Program-made: the position numbers and the translations under genes | Notes under the pieces: model-generated | Told to the model about the DNA's origin: nothing | The model's database searches: none | The model's input: only the letters and a program-made list of their open reading frames with translations | Source: Streptomyces sp. NBC_00457 | Lineage (GTDB): Bacteria > Actinomycetota > Actinomycetes > Streptomycetales > Streptomycetaceae | Reading direction: 5' to 3' | Assembly (NCBI RefSeq): GCF_036014015.1 | Contig: NZ_CP107905.1 | Location: forward strand, 930,001-994,000 | DNA length: 64,000 nt | Shown here: positions 60,865-64,000 of the stretch, one piece after another | Layout of the letters: each line of letters begins with the position of its first letter | Numbering within the stretch: the stretch's first letter is position 1

Positions 60865-61830
60865 TCAGCGCACCCTGCCCCGCGGCTTCAACGGCAGCGG
60901 CGGCAGTTCCGGCGCCAGGAGGGGATCACCGTCGTAGCCCTTCACGTCGCCGAAGCGGGAGCCGGTCATCCAGTCCTCGCGGGCCTGTTCGATGTCGGCC
61001 TGGGTGCGTCCGATGAAGTTCCACCACATGATCAGCTCCTCCTCGAACGGCTCGCCGCCGAGGAGCATCAGCCCCGCGTCCGACGCGGCGTGCAGCGGCA
61101 GTTCGGTGCGGCCGCAGCCGAGGTAGAGCATCGAGCCGGGCAGCACCGGCACTCCGTCCACCCGTGCCTCGCCGGACATGGACAGTACGGCGTATTCGAA
61201 GTCCGGTTCCAGCGGCAGGCGTACGTCCGCGCCGCCGGCGAGGGCCAGGTCGGCGCCGACGATCGGGGTGTACGTCGTGCCGGGCGAGGCGGCGCCGTCG
61301 AGCTCGCCGAGGATCATCGTGGCCCTGAGGCCGGGCGCCGTGACGACGGGCAGCTCGCCGTGGTGCTCGAAGCGCGGGTCGGTGTGGCGGTGGCCGTCGG
61401 GGAGGGCGACCCACAGCTGGGCGCCGTGCAGGAGGCGGGCGTGCGAGCGGGGGCTCTCCTCGGAGTGGCTGATCGCCCGGCCCGAGGTCATCAGGCCCAG
61501 TTCGCGCGGGCGGATGGTCTGCAGGCTGCCCGTCGAGTCGCGGTGCAGCACCTCGCCCTCGTGCAGCCAGCTCACCGTCTGCAATCCCATGTGCGGGTGC
61601 GGCGGAACCTGCATGCCGGACTCGTCGGCGATGTCGTCGGGGCCGTAATGATCGACGAAGCACCAGGCGCCGACCATACGGCGGCCCAGGTTGGGCAGGA
61701 GACGGCGGACCTCGGTGGACTCGCCGAGCTTGACGTGGCGAGGGCTGAGAAGTTCCCGCACGGGCTCCGGCACGACGAAGCCGCGGCCGCCGCACAGAGC
61801 GGGAACCGCCTCGCGATCAAGATTGCTCAT
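60865..61830 (-). CDS. Pirin family protein
   Basis: A 321-residue bicupin pirin. The N-terminal cupin contains metal-site residues in PPHPHMGLQTVSWLHEGEVL (His-x-His and later His/Glu); HSEESPRSHARLLHGAQLWV and the C-terminal cupin follow. Bacterial pirins are metal-binding, some with quercetinase activity or interaction with metabolic enzymes; the role here is unknown. The last 149 bp are present a second time at 57441-57589. The ATG at 61830 has only a weak AGGTTGGG site. It is divergent from the MarR gene. Confidence 0.9.
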   Translation of the reverse strand: MSNLDREAVPALCGGRGFVVPEPVRELLSPRHVKLGESTEVRRLLPNLGRRMVGAWCFVDHYGPDDIADESGMQVPPHPHMGLQTVSWLHEGEVLHRDSTGSLQTIRPRELGLMTSGRAISHSEESPRSHARLLHGAQLWVALPDGHRHTDPRFEHHGELPVVTAPGLRATMILGELDGAASPGTTYTPIVGADLALAGGADVRLPLEPDFEYAVLSMSGEARVDGVPVLPGSMLYLGCGRTELPLHAASDAGLMLLGGEPFEEELIMWWNFIGRTQADIEQAREDWMTGSRFGDVKGYDGDPLLAPELPPLPLKPRGRVR

Positions 61831-61894
61831 GGCGCCCAACCTAGACCCGTGGGAGTCCTCGCGTCAGTCCAACGCAGGCCAGGCCCATCCGAAA

Positions 61895-61927
61895 ATAGTA
61901 GCCATGGATATAGTAGCCATGTACTTT
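61895..61927. promoter_or_regulatory. Direct-repeat operator overlapping the marR start region
   Basis: ATAGTAGCCATG occurs at 61895-61906 and 61910-61921 (15-bp period). The second copy is part of AGTAGCCATGTACT, with AGTA/TACT arms. The segment is AT-richer than its surroundings and lies in the 103-bp pirin/marR gap. It is a probable autoregulatory MarR site. Confidence 0.6.
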
Positions 61928-61933
61928 ATTCGC

Positions 61934-62425
61934 ATGAGCATCGCTTCCGAGGGCGCGACGCCCGGTTTTCTGGTCTGGCGGCTGTCCACGAAGTGGCGTG
62001 TCGCGGTCGACCGCGCCGTGACCCCGCTGGGACTGACCCACGCGCAGTACGCGCTGGTGGCCTCGTTGTACGGCATGCAGCGCGGCGGCGAGCGCCCCAG
62101 CCAGCGGCGCCTCGCGGACCACACCGGTCTCGAACCGCTGTATGTCTCCAAGCTGGCGCGAACCCTCGAAACGGCCGGCCTGCTCGAACGCGCCCGTGAT
62201 CCCCGCGACCCGCGCGCGGTGCAACTGGCCCTGACCGAGCAGGGCCGTGAGCGGACCCGGGAGGCGATCAAGGTCGTCCACGGCCTGCTGCAACAGCTGC
62301 TGGAGCCCCTCGGCGGCCTCGACAGCCCGCGCACCCGGGAGTTCACCCGCGATCTGGCCACCCTGCTCGACGCACCTCTTGATCCGTTCGCCATGGACCG
62401 TGAGTCCGACAAGGAGCAGTCATGA
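61934..62425 (+). CDS. MarR-family regulator
   Basis: A 163-residue MarR protein with winged helix (THAQYALVASLYGMQRGGER, PSQRRLADHTGLEPLYVSKL, then the wing RDPRDPRAVQLALTEQGRE). In-frame ATGs exist at 61904, 61919 and 61934. The first two lie inside the repeated operator, and no ribosome site precedes any, so 61934 is chosen with caution. It is divergent from pirin, probably repressing it, and its stop overlaps the next gene by 4 bases. Confidence 0.8.
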   Translation: MSIASEGATPGFLVWRLSTKWRVAVDRAVTPLGLTHAQYALVASLYGMQRGGERPSQRRLADHTGLEPLYVSKLARTLETAGLLERARDPRDPRAVQLALTEQGRERTREAIKVVHGLLQQLLEPLGGLDSPRTREFTRDLATLLDAPLDPFAMDRESDKEQS

Positions 62426-62868
62426 CCACCACCACTCCCCCGGTCGACCCCCGTGTCATAGCCCTGGCCCACTACGCCGGCCGCGCGCTTCTCGAGCAGG
62501 CACTGACTCGCCACGGCGCCACGTTCCAGCAGTCCGTCACCCTCCGGTCCGCCGCCACCGCCGGCGGACCGATCGAGCGGGACCGCCTCGTCGACAGTGT
62601 CGTCGGCGCGCTGAAGATCGACGCAACGGACTCACACTCCGTGGTCGACGAACTGCTCGCGGCCAACCTGCTGGCCCCTCAAGGGCCGTCCCAGCTGCGG
62701 ATCACGGACGCCGGACGGGCACTGCTCGACCGGACGTCGGCCGAGACCGCCCCCATCACCGCCCGGATCTACGCCGGTATCCCGGCCGAGGAACTGGCCA
62801 TCGCCGGGCGGGTACTGACCCTCATCACCGAGCGGGCCAACGCCGAGCTCGCCGCCATGGCCCACTGA
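62422..62868 (+). CDS. Small MarR-like partner protein
   Basis: A 148-residue protein translationally coupled to the MarR gene (ATGA overlap). The C-terminal half (SQLRITDAGRALLDRTSAET then GIPAEELAIAGRVLTLITERAN) copies the wing end and dimerisation helices of MarR proteins. The middle VVDELLAANLLAPQG looks like a recognition-helix region with poor basic character. It may be a heterodimer partner or modulator lacking strong DNA binding; this is inference. Confidence 0.65.
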   Translation: MTTTTPPVDPRVIALAHYAGRALLEQALTRHGATFQQSVTLRSAATAGGPIERDRLVDSVVGALKIDATDSHSVVDELLAANLLAPQGPSQLRITDAGRALLDRTSAETAPITARIYAGIPAEELAIAGRVLTLITERANAELAAMAH

Positions 62869-62927
62869 GCCGAGTAGTGGAATATTCAACCACTGTGCTC
62901 CGTTGACGGCGTCGAAGGAGGTCACGA

Positions 62928-63275
62928 GTGGACACGACGTACTACGACCACGGAACAGAGGCGGAGCGCTGGGAGCGCGCGCGGATGTTCTTCGACGCCA
63001 GGGACTACGCCGCCGCGGCGCGCGTGCTGGTCGGGCTGGTCGAGGAGGTGCCGGAGCAGACCGGACCGCGGCTGCTGCTGGCGCGCGCCTACTACCACTC
63101 GGCCCAACTGCGCCGCGCGGAGACCGAGTTGCGCACGCTCGTCGAGCGCGACCCGGTGGAGCACTACGCCCGGCTGATGCTGGGCCGGACCCTGCAGCGA
63201 CAGGGGCGGCACGAGGAGGCGGAGCAGCACATGCGTCTCGCCTCGGCGCTCGCCGGGGACTTCGAGCGGCTGTGA
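62928..63275 (+). CDS. Tetratricopeptide-repeat protein
   Basis: A 115-residue all-helical protein with about three TPR motifs (RARMFFDARDYAAAARVLVG, RLLLARAYYHSAQLRRAETE, RLMLGRTLQRQGRHEEAEQH). A strong GAAGGAGGT site precedes the GTG at 62928. It is a free-standing adaptor-like protein of unknown partner. A perfect bidirectional terminator follows immediately. Confidence 0.85.
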   Translation: MDTTYYDHGTEAERWERARMFFDARDYAAAARVLVGLVEEVPEQTGPRLLLARAYYHSAQLRRAETELRTLVERDPVEHYARLMLGRTLQRQGRHEEAEQHMRLASALAGDFERL

Positions 63276-63280
63276 GCCAC

Positions 63281-63320
63281 GACGAGGGCCCGGTTCCCGC
63301 AAGGGAACCGGGCCCTCGTC
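63281..63320. terminator. Perfect bidirectional terminator
   Basis: Arms of 18 bp (63281-63298 and 63303-63320) are perfect complements around the tetraloop GCAA, with a GAGGGCCCGG core. It lies between the convergent TPR and PepSY genes, within 6 bp of each stop codon. Confidence 0.95.
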
Positions 63321-63324
63321 CGAT

Positions 63325-64000
63325 TCATGCCTCCGCGTTGCGCGGCGTCCGTCGCCCACGGCGGTGGGCGATCTCCCCGAGCACCACGTCCACCACGATG
63401 AACGCGGCCAGTGGAATGCCGAGCAGCGGCACGAAGTAGCCAAGGACGGCGATCACGGCGACCAGGGGCACGAGGATCTGCGGGGGCACCTGCTGCCAGG
63501 CACCGCGCGGGATCGGCCGGCCGAAGGCGGAGCCGCGTCCACGCTGCCACCACATGCGGTAGCCCATCACGATCAGCAGGATCAGGCTGAGCGCGAGAAG
63601 CATCAGGGCGATCTGGTTGACCAGGCCGAAGAGGATTCCGGTGTGCAGATCGATGCCCCAACGGGTCAGCTTCGCGAGCAGCGGATAGTCGTCGAACCGC
63701 AGCACGTCGGTGACCTCGCCGGTGGCCGGGTCGATCGCGGCCGAGTCCTGCTTCTCCGGCCAGCTGCGCTGCACCTGCTTGACGACGTACGCGGACGACG
63801 CGTCGGCGGGCGGGACGATCTCGACCGGATCGCCGAGCCCTTCGGAGCGCGCGGCGGCCAGGATCTCGTCGAGGCCGACACCGTGATCGCCGTTCCCCCC
63901 GGAACCGGCCGCGGCACCGTGGCCACCGTGGTCGCCGCCCGAGGTCGCCGAGACCGACGGGGTGGAGTGGCCGAGCGAGGTCCGCAGTTCGTCGATGTTG
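63325..64000 (-). CDS. PepSY-associated transmembrane protein, 5' end outside window
   Basis: About 225 residues of the C-terminal part are present. A His/Gly-rich segment (GGDHGGHGAAAGSGGNGDHG) and a PepSY-like stretch (RSWPEKQDSAAIDPATGEVT) lead to WGIDLHTGILFGLVNQIALM, the diagnostic PepSY_TM helix. Further helices follow (LILLIVMGYRMWWQRGRG, ILVPLVAVIAVLGYFVPLLG) with a basic cytoplasmic end. PepSY_TM proteins are often linked to iron/siderophore reduction or copper. The His-rich loop hints at metal binding (inference). The start lies beyond the right edge. Confidence 0.85.
   Translation of the reverse strand, partial: NIDELRTSLGHSTPSVSATSGGDHGGHGAAAGSGGNGDHGVGLDEILAAARSEGLGDPVEIVPPADASSAYVVKQVQRSWPEKQDSAAIDPATGEVTDVLRFDDYPLLAKLTRWGIDLHTGILFGLVNQIALMLLALSLILLIVMGYRMWWQRGRGSAFGRPIPRGAWQQVPPQILVPLVAVIAVLGYFVPLLGIPLAAFIVVDVVLGEIAHRRGRRTPRNAEA

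Overview
This window reads as a Streptomyces chromosome. GC is very high with strong third-position GC bias, ribosome sites are purine-rich, and GTG and TTG starts are common. Family markers include DUF5999, DUF5937/ArsR, LAL regulators, a CYP102-like P450, a DmdR-type iron box and Streptomyces-type intergenic palindromes. No tRNA, rRNA, CRISPR array or complete mobile element was found. No clustered antibiotic pathway is present.

Layout. 1-12.1 kb: mixed housekeeping and accessory genes. These are a ROK regulator (cut by the window edge), an APH-type kinase, a DUF3626 protein, an erythromycin-esterase-family protein, a FUSC-type exporter, a conserved hypothetical, a Tat-lipoprotein lactonase, an iron-box DUF2470 gene, a TetR/CYP102-like pair, a pentapeptide-repeat protein and DUF5999. 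12.2-27.9 kb: a complete L-rhamnose regulon in two divergent operons. Leftward it runs rhaT-rhaP-rhaQ-rhaS-rhaM, then a secreted BNR-propeller enzyme, then a LacI regulator. Rightward it runs rhaI-rhaEW-rhaB followed by lutABC. The genes describe a route from polymer to sugar import, mutarotation, isomerisation, phosphorylation, aldol cleavage to DHAP and lactaldehyde, oxidation to L-lactate, and lactate to pyruvate. LacI-type operators lie just downstream of both divergent promoters.

27.9-38.2 kb: a hypothetical protein, an ABC/FtsX exporter pair, a MoxR/VWA pair, an SDR with two palindromic operators, a medium-chain oxidoreductase, a cupin, a threonine/serine dehydratase, and a secreted GH43 plus CBM42 arabinofuranosidase candidate. 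38.5-52.2 kb: an AlkX/YcaQ-type DNA glycosylase, two very large LAL regulators, a chimeric pseudogene, and a co-oriented run of seven genes (four alpha/beta hydrolases, an SDR, a cupin and a Tat-exported metallo-beta-lactamase-fold protein) that looks like an uncharacterised catabolic or detoxification operon. 52.5-57.4 kb: a CocE-type hydrolase divergent from an AbgT-type transporter and an ArsR-type regulator.

57.4-61.0 kb: an accessory island. It lies between two 149-bp direct copies of the pirin gene's 3' end. It carries two unrecognised genes, a DUF899 protein, and broken DNA ligase and IS5-type transposase remnants. 61-64 kb: pirin, a MarR regulator coupled to a small MarR-like partner, a TPR protein, a near-ideal bidirectional terminator and a PepSY membrane protein cut by the window end. 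The most notable signals are the self-sufficient rhamnose-to-pyruvate regulon, the pirin-tail-flanked island, the hydrolase/LAL cluster with its chimeric pseudogene, and several repeat or palindrome elements.
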